A stretch of 10,626 nucleotides of DNA, taken from Candidatus Coatesiibacteriota bacterium. GTDB lineage: Bacteria > JAFGND01. This document shows positions 1-5,814 of the stretch, in pieces. The stretch lies in the NCBI GenBank assembly GCA_016927185.1, contig JAFGND010000054.1:1-10626 (forward strand). Reading direction: 5' to 3'. A model generated the notes under the pieces. It was not told the DNA's origin, did not search any database, and was given only the letters and a program-made list of their open reading frames with translations. Position 1 is the first letter of the stretch, and every line of letters starts with the position of its first letter. The translations under genes and the position numbers were made by a program.

Positions 1-246
1 AGTATATAACGTACTATCTGCAGAGATTACAGCTGATACATCTTGAAAATAATATGGATTTCCTAAATTATTCTTTTTACTCTCTTTTCCAACAGTCTTA
101 AACCTATATTCCCACAAAAAATTAGGATCCCTGGGACCTATTAATGGAGATAATCCATCCTGCCTGTAATTGCTTCTCCAATCTGACCAGAAATGTTCTC
201 CATAAAGTACCGAAAATCCCACCAAAATCATTATAAAGATACGCAT
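1..246 (-). CDS. Secreted PQQ-like beta-propeller protein, N-terminal part (runs off the left edge)
   Basis: An open frame of 82 codons with no stop runs from an ATG at 246 to the window edge. A strong ribosome binding site (AAAGGAG, 253-259) lies 6 nt before the ATG. Residues 1-16 form a signal peptide (MRIFIMILVGFSVLYG), so the product is exported. The mature N-terminus has W20 and W23 and then a stretch like LSPLIGPRDPNFLWEYRFKT, followed by SAVISADSTLYT. This is the usual opening of bacterial PQQ-like repeat proteins: a tryptophan-containing leader, a first W-x-Y-x-x-K-T strand, then an S-x-V-I-x-x-D-x-x-L-Y strand. The start lies only 20 nt after the stop of the complete propeller gene upstream, so the two are almost certainly co-transcribed. 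Being a propeller is inferred from one partial blade; the C-terminus, blade number and any sorting domain are outside the window. Confidence 0.75.
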   Translation of the reverse strand, partial: MRIFIMILVGFSVLYGEHFWSDWRSNYRQDGLSPLIGPRDPNFLWEYRFKTVGKESKKNNLGNPYYFQDVSAVISADSTLYT

Positions 247-266
247 TCTATGCTCCTTTGCTATCG

Positions 267-1817
267 CTACCTTATCTTCACCACCCTCTTGCATTCCTTC
301 CCAGACTTCACAATATAAACTCCCTCTCTCCATTTGCTGGTGTCAATAGAGTGTTTGCCTTGGGGAAGGTTCATGATTAGCTGACCTGTAAGGGAATAGA
401 CTGCTCCTGAGGATGGAAGAGAAATCGTAAGTCTGTCAGTGAATGGATTGGGATTGGCGGAAAAAGATTTGGCTGGAATATATGATGCTGATTTGTTATC
501 TTTGAAACCATATCTCTCTGCTATTGTAAATGTGCTGTCACTTGTATCAGTTGCATTACCTTTTACATCATCTATTCTTACAAGACAGTCTTCTGAAGGA
601 GTGTCTGGAATTGTCCATGAATATTTTCCTTCATTAGCTGACATCTTTACTATCTCTGTCCATAAACTTCCACCATCTGAGGTAAACTTTACAGAAACAG
701 TATCAACATTCAATGATGTCCATGTAATATCATGAACAGAGCTAACATCCCATTCTTCTCCTCCATTGGGAGATGATACAGAAATAAAAGCAGAATCTAT
801 TGTCTCTATTGCGTACAGGTAAGTATCATCACTACCAATATATACTACATTATTTTTAACACATGGAGATGAACTTACCCTATTACCTGTCATATATTTC
901 CAGATCAAATCCCCATTAGATCTGTTTATTGCATAGACGTAATAATCATTACTACCAACGTATACAATCCCAGCTGAAATACAAGGAGAGGAGAAAATTC
1001 TTCCACCTGTCTGATATCTCCATATAAGAGTTCCATCTGAGCAGTTTATTGCATAGAGATAGTAATCATTACTCCCGACATATACAACTCCGTCAGAAAC
1101 GCAAGGAGAAGAGTTAACAGTACTACCTGTCTTGTATCTCCATTTAAGAGTTCCGGTTGATTTGTCTATTGCATAAAGATAATCATCATTACTTCCAATA
1201 TAAACTGTACTTTCTGAGATAAAAGGGGAAGACCAGATGTCATAATCTGTTTCATATTTCCATTTAAGAGTTCCATCTGAGCAGTTTATTGCATAGAGGA
1301 AGTGATCAAAGCTACCTACATAAACAATTTCATCTGAAATACAAGGAGAGGAGAAAATACAATCATTTGTCTTATATCTCCATTTAAGAGACCCCGATGA
1401 GCAGTATATTGCATAAAGATAATTATCATAGCTTCCTACATAGACAACTCCATCAGAAATATAAGGAGTAGAATTAACTTCACTTCCAGTTCCATATCTC
1501 CATTTTAGAGCCCCATCCAAACTATTTATTGCATAAAGATAATAATCCCAACTTCCTACAAAAATAGTCTCATCTTCGAAATCAGGAGAGGAATCAATTG
1601 CATAATTTGTTTTATATCTCCATTTAAGAGTCCCATCTGAGCAGTTTATTGCATATAGATAGTAATCCCTACTTCCTACAAAAACAACCACGTCTGATAC
1701 GCAAGGAGAGGAGCTAACAAACATCTCTGTTTTATATCTCCATAACAACTCACCGGGTGCTGAAAAAAGCAGACTGGATAATGATATCAGAATTATGATG
1801 ATTATAAGCTTTCTCAT
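267..1817 (-). CDS. Secreted eight-bladed PQQ-like beta-propeller protein with Ig-like and T9SS-type sorting domains
   Basis: 516 aa. Residues 1-20 are a signal peptide with an isoleucine-rich core. Residues 26-345 are eight consecutive repeats of exactly 40 residues, with a Trp starting each at 26, 66, 106, 146, 186, 226, 266 and 306. The consensus is W-R-Y-K-T, then SSPC(V/I)SD, VYVGSxDxYLYAI and SDGTLK, matching the tryptophan-docking motif of PQQ-like propellers such as BamB and the quinoprotein dehydrogenases. I see no dehydrogenase catalytic region, so a binding or structural role is more likely than redox catalysis. Residues about 346-432 form an Ig-like domain (SVSSPNGGEEW to TFTI) common in secreted proteins of FCB-type bacteria. 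Residues about 451-516 resemble the T9SS type A sorting domain: SANPNPF, VYSLTGQ, WREGVYIVK and a basic end. The ATG is supported by AGGGAGG (1823-1829) 5 nt upstream. Cysteines recur at two fixed blade positions. Ligand unknown. Confidence 0.9.
   Translation of the reverse strand: MRKLIIIIILISLSSLLFSAPGELLWRYKTEMFVSSSPCVSDVVVFVGSRDYYLYAINCSDGTLKWRYKTNYAIDSSPDFEDETIFVGSWDYYLYAINSLDGALKWRYGTGSEVNSTPYISDGVVYVGSYDNYLYAIYCSSGSLKWRYKTNDCIFSSPCISDEIVYVGSFDHFLYAINCSDGTLKWKYETDYDIWSSPFISESTVYIGSNDDYLYAIDKSTGTLKWRYKTGSTVNSSPCVSDGVVYVGSNDYYLYAINCSDGTLIWRYQTGGRIFSSPCISAGIVYVGSNDYYVYAINRSNGDLIWKYMTGNRVSSSPCVKNNVVYIGSDDTYLYAIETIDSAFISVSSPNGGEEWDVSSVHDITWTSLNVDTVSVKFTSDGGSLWTEIVKMSANEGKYSWTIPDTPSEDCLVRIDDVKGNATDTSDSTFTIAERYGFKDNKSASYIPAKSFSANPNPFTDRLTISLPSSGAVYSLTGQLIMNLPQGKHSIDTSKWREGVYIVKSGKECKRVVKIR
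783..1742 (-). repeat. Eight 120-bp in-frame tandem repeats encoding propeller blades
   Basis: The coding DNA for residues 26-345 of the propeller protein has a 120-bp period with no insertions or deletions over eight units. Some units are very alike at DNA level: 1025-1058 and 1265-1298 are identical over 34 nt, and a related copy lies around 1629-1656. Other units (for example the one around 1503-1622) have diverged more. This pattern fits duplication or gene conversion between blades. It is a coding repeat, not a CRISPR array: there are no unique spacers and the frame is maintained throughout. Confidence 0.93.
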
Positions 1818-1864
1818 AATAGCCTCCCTACTATAACCATGGTCTTCCCTTTCATATATATTTC

Positions 1865-1894
1865 ACTTTAAAAATTGGCAGGATTTATAGTCAA
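1865..1894 (-). promoter_or_regulatory. Candidate sigma70-type promoter of the propeller gene
   Basis: On the minus strand, TTGACT (1889-1894) is followed after 18 bp by TAAAGT (1865-1870). The -35 matches 5 of 6 consensus bases and the -10 matches 4 of 6. Transcription would start near 1857, giving a leader of about 40 nt before the ATG at 1817, with the AGGGAGG binding site inside it. It lies in the only sizeable gap upstream of the propeller pair. The weak -10 makes it a suggestion, not a firm call. Confidence 0.4.
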
Positions 1895-1959
1895 GGATTT
1901 TCCAAGAATTTTCTAATGGAAGTTAAGACTGATTTATCTTAATAGTTTCTGAAGCTGAT

Positions 1960-2112
1960 TTAACTTGAAGAATCAGCACAAACCATCGTTATTTTCCCTC
2001 TTCCCAAAAATTCCTCTCTGCAACCTTCATAATCTTTAGCATAATACATATAATCTTCACAGCTGAGTGCAGTTTTTTCGAATACATATTCAGAAATTAT
2101 TACTGGCTTCAT
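1960..2112 (-). CDS. Doubtful small ORF (50 aa) in the gap after the toxin gene
   Basis: This ORF lies in the 346-bp gap between the toxin and propeller genes (1818-2163). From an ATG at 2112 it encodes 50 residues starting MKPVIISEYVFEK and ending CADSSS. The composition looks protein-like (acidic and aromatic, three cysteines: C18, C31, C45), but I recognise no family. The nearest purine-rich stretch, GAAGGAG, is about 17 nt before the ATG, too far for a good binding site. The reading frame is the same as that of the toxin and stays open back to the toxin stop codon at 2164-2166, giving 67 codons between two stops. It could be a small gene, a decayed remnant, or chance. An imperfect hairpin (GCTGATT/AATCAGC, 1954-1977) spans its stop but has no U-tract. 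I see nothing else in the gap apart from the propeller promoter and ribosome binding site. Confidence 0.25.
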   Translation of the reverse strand: MKPVIISEYVFEKTALSCEDYMYYAKDYEGCREEFLGRGKITMVCADSSS

Positions 2113-2163
2113 ATATTGTTTCTTTTTTTCTCCTTCAATTATGAGAATCTGTAAATGCTCTTG

Positions 2164-2481
2164 TTAATCAATCAGTCCTTTGTCTATAAGTTTCTTGAGC
2201 AGAGAATATATATCATGTTTGTCTCCCTGCTTTCTTATTCCGATTGCTATAATATAAACCAAGACTTCTTCGTTTTCAATCTTATAGATTATCCTGTATC
2301 TTTCGTCAGAAACATGAATGCTTCTGAAGCCCTTAAGTTCTCCCAGAAGTGCTTTCCCCCGAAGATCGGGATTTTCCTTGAGTCCTTCAATTCTTTTCTT
2401 TATCTGTCCTGAAATTCTCTTTTCCTTGATTTTTTTAATTGAGTTGAAGGCAGTATTTGTTAAAAGAATTCTATAACTCAA
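2164..2481 (-). CDS. RelE/ParE-family toxin of a type II toxin-antitoxin system
   Basis: 105 aa, the usual size for this family. RelE/ParE toxins are small basic proteins; RelE-type members cut mRNA on the ribosome, whereas ParE-type members poison gyrase, and the sequence here does not settle which. Supporting features are the N-terminal MSYRILLT strand, a basic helical region (residues 14-36, KKIKEKR to KKR), then GELKGFRSIHVSDERYRIIY (48-66 region) and the terminal GIRKQGDKHDIY block (81-92), where R53, R61, R63, R83 and H89 are possible active-site residues. The start is TTG (2479-2481): the frame begins inside the end of the antitoxin gene, overlapping it by 11 nt, and starting here gives the family's normal N-terminus. 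No strong ribosome binding site precedes it, so translation is probably coupled to the antitoxin, which would keep toxin below antitoxin. Confidence 0.88.
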   Translation of the reverse strand: MSYRILLTNTAFNSIKKIKEKRISGQIKKRIEGLKENPDLRGKALLGELKGFRSIHVSDERYRIIYKIENEEVLVYIIAIGIRKQGDKHDIYSLLKKLIDKGLID

Positions 2482-2743
2482 TTTGCTTCACTGCTTCTTC
2501 CCAGGAAATCATTTTTTTGTTCTTCAAGTCCCTAATTCCTGCTTTCAACATATTCATCATTTCAGGATCACCCATTATATCTATTGTTTCCACCAATGCC
2601 TCATACAGTTCATATGGAATTAGAACCATTACAGGCTTTCCTCTTCTTGTTACCTCAATTGTGCCATCAGATCCCATAACACCTGGAAGAGAAGTTAGGA
2701 GTTTTCTTGCTTCAACCATACTCATCTGCTTGATTGTTCTCAT
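2471..2743 (-). CDS. Phd/YefM-family antitoxin
   Basis: 90 aa. Antitoxins of this family bind their promoter through the N-terminal domain and neutralise a RelE-like toxin through a C-terminal tail. Visible marks are a short N-terminal DNA-binding half (MRTIKQMSMVEARKLL), the very typical strand VTRRGKPVMVLIPYELYEAL (residues 32-51), and the helical C-terminal region with DPEMMNMLKAGIRDL and ISWEEAV that recurs in YefM relatives. The ATG (2743) has AAAGG (2752-2756) 8 nt upstream and AGGTG closer in. It is the first gene of the pair, the usual order, and its last codons overlap the toxin start. A promoter with an operator-like TGTACA lies immediately upstream, consistent with autoregulation. 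The pair stands alone between two unrelated operons, as acquired toxin-antitoxin modules often do, though no mobile-element ends are seen. Confidence 0.92.
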   Translation of the reverse strand: MRTIKQMSMVEARKLLTSLPGVMGSDGTIEVTRRGKPVMVLIPYELYEALVETIDIMGDPEMMNMLKAGIRDLKNKKMISWEEAVKQIEL

Positions 2744-2759
2744 ATCACCTGCCTTTAAT

Positions 2760-2798
2760 ATTACATTTAACTGTACATATATATTATAAGTTTGTCAA
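2760..2798 (-). promoter_or_regulatory. Toxin-antitoxin promoter with TGTACA operator-like site
   Basis: Minus strand: TTGACA (2793-2798) and TACAGT (2770-2775) are separated by 17 bp, a perfect -35 with a 4/6 -10. The palindrome TGTACA (2772-2777) overlaps the -10. A related half-site, TGTAAT on the minus strand (2760-2765), lies exactly 12 bp away centre to centre. TGTACA cores spaced about 12 bp apart are the known operator elements of the E. coli yefM-yoeB operon, and the antitoxin here is of the Phd/YefM family. Binding would cover the -10 and start site. The promoter is well supported; the operator is inferred by analogy. Confidence 0.55.
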
Positions 2799-2826
2799 GT
2801 GAAAAATAAAAGTGAGGTAATCTAGC

Positions 2827-2915
2827 CCCTATAAATGCCAGATTTAATGAAGATATCTTTATTTTCTTCTTTCATGACAAATTTCAAGGGACCTGTTTAT
2901 TCATATTTTATAGGG
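2827..2915. repeat. Widely spaced 9-bp inverted repeat
   Basis: CCCTATAAA (2827-2835) and TTTATAGGG (2907-2915) are perfect inverted copies separated by 71 bp, in the gap between the toxin-antitoxin promoter and the end of the ABC permease gene. There is no U-tract, so it is not an obvious terminator. No target-site duplication was found, so a miniature element is not supported either. It may be chance in AT-rich DNA. Confidence 0.25.
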
Positions 2916-2937
2916 CAAGTATCCCATGAATGAATAT

Positions 2938-3750
2938 CTAGTAATGAACTAGTGTTCCTTCCTTCTTTGCATATTTGACTGCATAAGAGAAGGAGATAAG
3001 CCCCAGCGGAAGGAGAATTACAAGGAATATGGTAAGCACGCTTAGCTCAGGCAATATATCCTGAAATGTTGCCCTTACAAGCAATGCCTTCCTGAAGCCT
3101 TCTATTCCGTATGTTATTGGCAGGATCTTTGAAAAAGGCTGCAACCACAAGGGAAGTACTGCAATTGGATAGAAAACTCCCCCAAGTAAACCTGAACTTG
3201 CTCCCATAAGAAAATCGAGGGGATTCCCTTCCTTGAAAATGAGTATGAAGCTTGCACTTATCATTCCTATTCCCATGAATGAAAGCAATGTAACAAGAAG
3301 TATCAGAAGCCCTGCCAGTAATCCCTCAAGAGAGAAATTCAAATTCATTCCGAACAGGAAATAGCCTGTTAATACGTAAACAAGAACCCTGAAACTTGTG
3401 AATCCGAAGTTCCAGAGTGCTGATGAGAAAATTATCAAAGAGAGCGGAGTTCTTGTTACAAGCATTGCCTCAAGTGTTCCCTGAAGCTGCTCTCTTCTTA
3501 TAATGCCGGCAAGGGATGACAGACCAACTCCCAGAAAGCTGTTGAATGCCATGCCTACAATTGCGAATGCGAAATAATCACCTCTGTATTTTGTCAGGTA
3601 TTGTGCTGCACCAGTTCCAACCACTTTTGAAATGAAGAAGAAGGTTGCAACTCCGAAGAAAATTCCGAAGAACTGTCCGACAAATCCCATTTTGTAGGAA
3701 ACTGCTTGAAGAGCATCTCTTTTTATGAATGCCCATATCTTACTCAACAT
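2938..3750 (-). CDS. ABC-2 type transporter permease
   Basis: 270 aa from the ATG at 3750. It is the membrane half of an ABC-2 exporter and works with the ATPase encoded just upstream. Six hydrophobic segments can be seen, near residues 22-42, 58-80, 101-130, 143-170, 178-203 and 234-256. Between segments 2 and 3 lies EQLQGTLEAMLVTRTP (87-102), the conserved ABC-2 cytoplasmic element that contacts the ATPase; a short FYPIAVLP follows in segment 5. I preferred ATG 3750 over an upstream in-frame TTG at 3789 because AAGGAG lies 7 nt before it and the resulting protein has the family's usual short cytoplasmic N-terminus (MLSKIWAFIKRD). The start overlaps the ATPase gene by 11 nt, so translation is coupled. 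The substrate cannot be read from sequence; lipid-linked or hydrophobic molecules are typical of ABC-2 exporters. No terminator is evident after the stop. Confidence 0.9.
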   Translation of the reverse strand: MLSKIWAFIKRDALQAVSYKMGFVGQFFGIFFGVATFFFISKVVGTGAAQYLTKYRGDYFAFAIVGMAFNSFLGVGLSSLAGIIRREQLQGTLEAMLVTRTPLSLIIFSSALWNFGFTSFRVLVYVLTGYFLFGMNLNFSLEGLLAGLLILLVTLLSFMGIGMISASFILIFKEGNPLDFLMGASSGLLGGVFYPIAVLPLWLQPFSKILPITYGIEGFRKALLVRATFQDILPELSVLTIFLVILLPLGLISFSYAVKYAKKEGTLVHY

Positions 3751-4720
3751 TTTTCTTCTCCTTGACAAGCCCTGAAAAAATCTCTTCAAGAGAGAGTGTC
3801 TTCTTCTCCATCTCGCATTCAGGAAGCCATTTTGTAATGTCCTTCAGAATGGGGATTATCTCTTCCTCACTCCCTGCAAACCATTTAAGCAATGGTGGAT
3901 CCTTCTGGTAGGACGTATTTTCAGGAAGCCTTTCAATGTCATTGCTGTCAAGTTCCTTCTTGAACTTGAATGTCAACTCAATCCTGCCTCCAAGCCTTGA
4001 AGACAGTTCTTTCACGCTTCCCTCTGCAATAAGCTTTCCCTTGTTTATTATTGCAACCTTGTCACTCAATTCCTCTGCTTCATAAAGATTATGAGTTGCA
4101 AGAATTACTGTTTTTCCCTGTTTCTTTATAAGGTCTTCTGTCATGAATTGCCTTATCTGGGAAGAAACCAGAGGATCAAGACTTCTTGTTGGCTCATCCA
4201 TTATTATTATTTCAGGCTCATGAAGCAATCCCCTTGCAATGGCAAGCTTCTGTCTCATTCCCGTGGAATATGTCTGGAACTGTCTGTCAGCTGCTTCAAG
4301 CATGCCAAGCATTTCCAGATTCCTGTTTATCCTTTCTCCAAGCTGCCTTCTGTTTATTCCTTGAAGCGAGCCATAAAATTCCAGATTCTGCCTTCCAGTA
4401 AGCCTCCAGTAAAAGCTTCTTTCATCTGACTGGACAAGACCAATTGCAGCTCTTATCGCAGCTCCATCCTTGTAAATGGAGAAATTGTTCACGAAAACCT
4501 CACCGAAATCAGGCAGTATGAGTGTAGAAACTATCTTGAGAAGTGTAGTTTTACCAGCACCATTTGGACCAAGCAGAGAATACAGTTTCCCCTTTTCAAT
4601 GTGACCAGTAATTCCAAGCAATGCCTCAACTTTCTCTCTCCTTCTGAATGGATGCAGTACAGTTTCCTTCAAGGTTTTTGCCTTGTGGAATGTCTTTTTT
4701 ACGTTTTCGAACCTTATCAT
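3740..4720 (-). CDS. ABC transporter ATP-binding protein (ABC-2 exporter subunit)
   Basis: 326 aa, energising the neighbouring permease. The nucleotide-binding domain is complete: Walker A GPNGAGKTT (51-59), Q-loop Q97, signature YSTGMRQ (151-157), Walker B IIIMDEP (171-177), D-loop SLD (180-182) and switch H210 in ATHN. The signature is the STGM variant usual in DrrA/NatA-like ABC-2 ATPases, not the canonical LSGGQ. An insertion near residues 14-31 (KAKTLKETVLHPFRRREK) precedes the domain core. Such a basic insertion also occurs in polysaccharide and teichoic acid exporters of the Wzt/TagH type, but the rest is closer to drug or lipid exporters. Residues about 245-326 form a C-terminal regulatory domain. 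ATG 4720 overlaps the glycosyltransferase stop by four bases (ATGA), indicating translational coupling within one operon. Confidence 0.93.
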   Translation of the reverse strand: MIRFENVKKTFHKAKTLKETVLHPFRRREKVEALLGITGHIEKGKLYSLLGPNGAGKTTLLKIVSTLILPDFGEVFVNNFSIYKDGAAIRAAIGLVQSDERSFYWRLTGRQNLEFYGSLQGINRRQLGERINRNLEMLGMLEAADRQFQTYSTGMRQKLAIARGLLHEPEIIIMDEPTRSLDPLVSSQIRQFMTEDLIKKQGKTVILATHNLYEAEELSDKVAIINKGKLIAEGSVKELSSRLGGRIELTFKFKKELDSNDIERLPENTSYQKDPPLLKWFAGSEEEIIPILKDITKWLPECEMEKKTLSLEEIFSGLVKEKKNVE

Positions 4721-5814
4721 TTGAGTATTCTCAGCAATTCCTTTCTTATTATTAGATCTGACTCAGGGAGATTAATATTCCCCATTCTCTTTCTCATATC
4801 TTCCAATATTTTCGTATCTCTTTTTATTTCAAGAAGATATCCCTTCAGATCACCAGGCTTTAACCAGCCATCCACTATTCCATTTTTCTTCAGGAAGTGA
4901 ACATTGCCTTCCTCGTGACCAGGAATTGGTGGAAGAAGTACAAGAGGTGTTTTTATTGTCAATGCCTCAGTTATTGTTACTCCACCTGGCTTGGTTATGT
5001 AAAAATCACATGCCTCTATGTAATCTGCTGAATTCTCTATCATTGGCAGAATAATTACATTACTTCCATCATTATCCTTACTCAGTTTTTTATACAGCTT
5101 CTTGTTTGAACCGCAGAAGACAACAACTTTTATTTCAAGCTCTTCAAGAAGTCTTGTTACCTTTGCAAGAGGTCCTAATCCAAGTCCACCACCTCCGACA
5201 AGTGCATAAAGGCTATCTTCTTGCATTCCAAGGGATTTCCGAAGAAGTAATTTTCCAACTGGATTTCTGAATCGTGGAGATACAGGAATTCCACTAACTA
5301 CACAGTTTCTGAAATCCCTCTTCTCGAATTCCTCTTTAATTTCTTCAGTTGAAACAAATGCAAGTGGCTGTGCAGGATGAAGCCAGTGGCTGTGAAATTC
5401 ATAATTCATTACAAGAGTTGCCCACTTGTATTTTTCGGGAAGAAATGAGCATACTGCTGCAGGAACAGGATGCGTTGGGATTGCAAGATCTATTTTTTCC
5501 TTATCCAACAAAGGTATCAGGTATTTCTCAGCCCTTTTCCTGTAGGACGCAGCAAATTGACCAGACCATTTCTGTTTCTCTCTTTCCTTCCTGTAGAGGT
5601 TCCTGTATAATTGTGGGAAGTGACGCAATATGAAGAGATAGATGGACTTTATTATGCTGCTTGTGGTTTTCCCGAGATACTGCTCTGCTGAAATAATTGT
5701 GCAGTCAGCTTCGTCCTGCATCGAACTGGCAATCACCCTCGATACGCTCAAATGCGCCCTTCCATAAGGCACACTCAGGAATGCTATTCTTTTCTTAGCA
5801 GAATTGCCTTCCAA
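4717..5814 (-). CDS. GT28 glycosyltransferase, MGDG-synthase/UgtP-like (diacylglycerol glycosyltransferase)
   Basis: 365 aa. Enzymes of this group move a sugar from a UDP-sugar to diacylglycerol on the inner membrane face, making glycolipids. The N-terminal acceptor domain starts with LSVPYGRAHLSVSRVIASSM (13-32), the counterpart of the GxGHxxAAxAI motif, then THPVPAAV (114-121) and VMNYEFHSHWLHPAQ (135-149), equivalent to the DF-x-H-x-x-W block of MGDG synthases. The C-terminal donor domain shows GIPVSPRF (175-182), GGGGLGLGPL (207-216), the ITKPGGVTITEAL nucleotide-sugar motif (273-285) and PPIPGHEEGN (295-304). Length fits the family. The start is TTG (5812-5814), preceded by GAGAGG, and lies inside the 3' end of rarA with a 31-nt overlap; no ATG precedes the first conserved motif. 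The stop overlaps the ABC ATPase start by 4 nt, tying lipid glycosylation to an exporter. Acceptor and sugar are inferred from the family. Confidence 0.85.
   Translation of the reverse strand: MEGNSAKKRIAFLSVPYGRAHLSVSRVIASSMQDEADCTIISAEQYLGKTTSSIIKSIYLFILRHFPQLYRNLYRKEREKQKWSGQFAASYRKRAEKYLIPLLDKEKIDLAIPTHPVPAAVCSFLPEKYKWATLVMNYEFHSHWLHPAQPLAFVSTEEIKEEFEKRDFRNCVVSGIPVSPRFRNPVGKLLLRKSLGMQEDSLYALVGGGGLGLGPLAKVTRLLEELEIKVVVFCGSNKKLYKKLSKDNDGSNVIILPMIENSADYIEACDFYITKPGGVTITEALTIKTPLVLLPPIPGHEEGNVHFLKKNGIVDGWLKPGDLKGYLLEIKRDTKILEDMRKRMGNINLPESDLIIRKELLRILK

Noticed and set aside
439-735. Plus-strand open frame opposite the propeller protein's Ig-like and sorting domains
   Set aside because: It mirrors a well-supported minus-strand gene, has no ribosome binding site and no recognisable domain.
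783-1742. 120-bp periodic repeats as a CRISPR or non-coding satellite array
   Set aside because: The period encodes intact 40-residue blades in one frame with no unique spacers.
267-1817. PQQ-dependent dehydrogenase
   Set aside because: Only the Trp-docking repeats are present; no cofactor-binding or catalytic segment is visible, and the C-terminus is Ig-like plus a sorting tail.
1954-1977. Hairpin GCTGATT/AATCAGC as a rho-independent terminator
   Set aside because: Seven AT-containing pairs with a 10-nt loop and no U-tract on either strand.
2800-2937. Short frame MKEENKDIFIKSGIYRG as a gene remnant
   Set aside because: Only about 17 codons, no binding site and no recognisable family.
3751-3789. 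Longer permease start at the TTG at 3789
   Set aside because: ATG 3750 has AAGGAG 7 nt upstream and an 11-nt coupling overlap; the extra 13 residues are not typical of the family.
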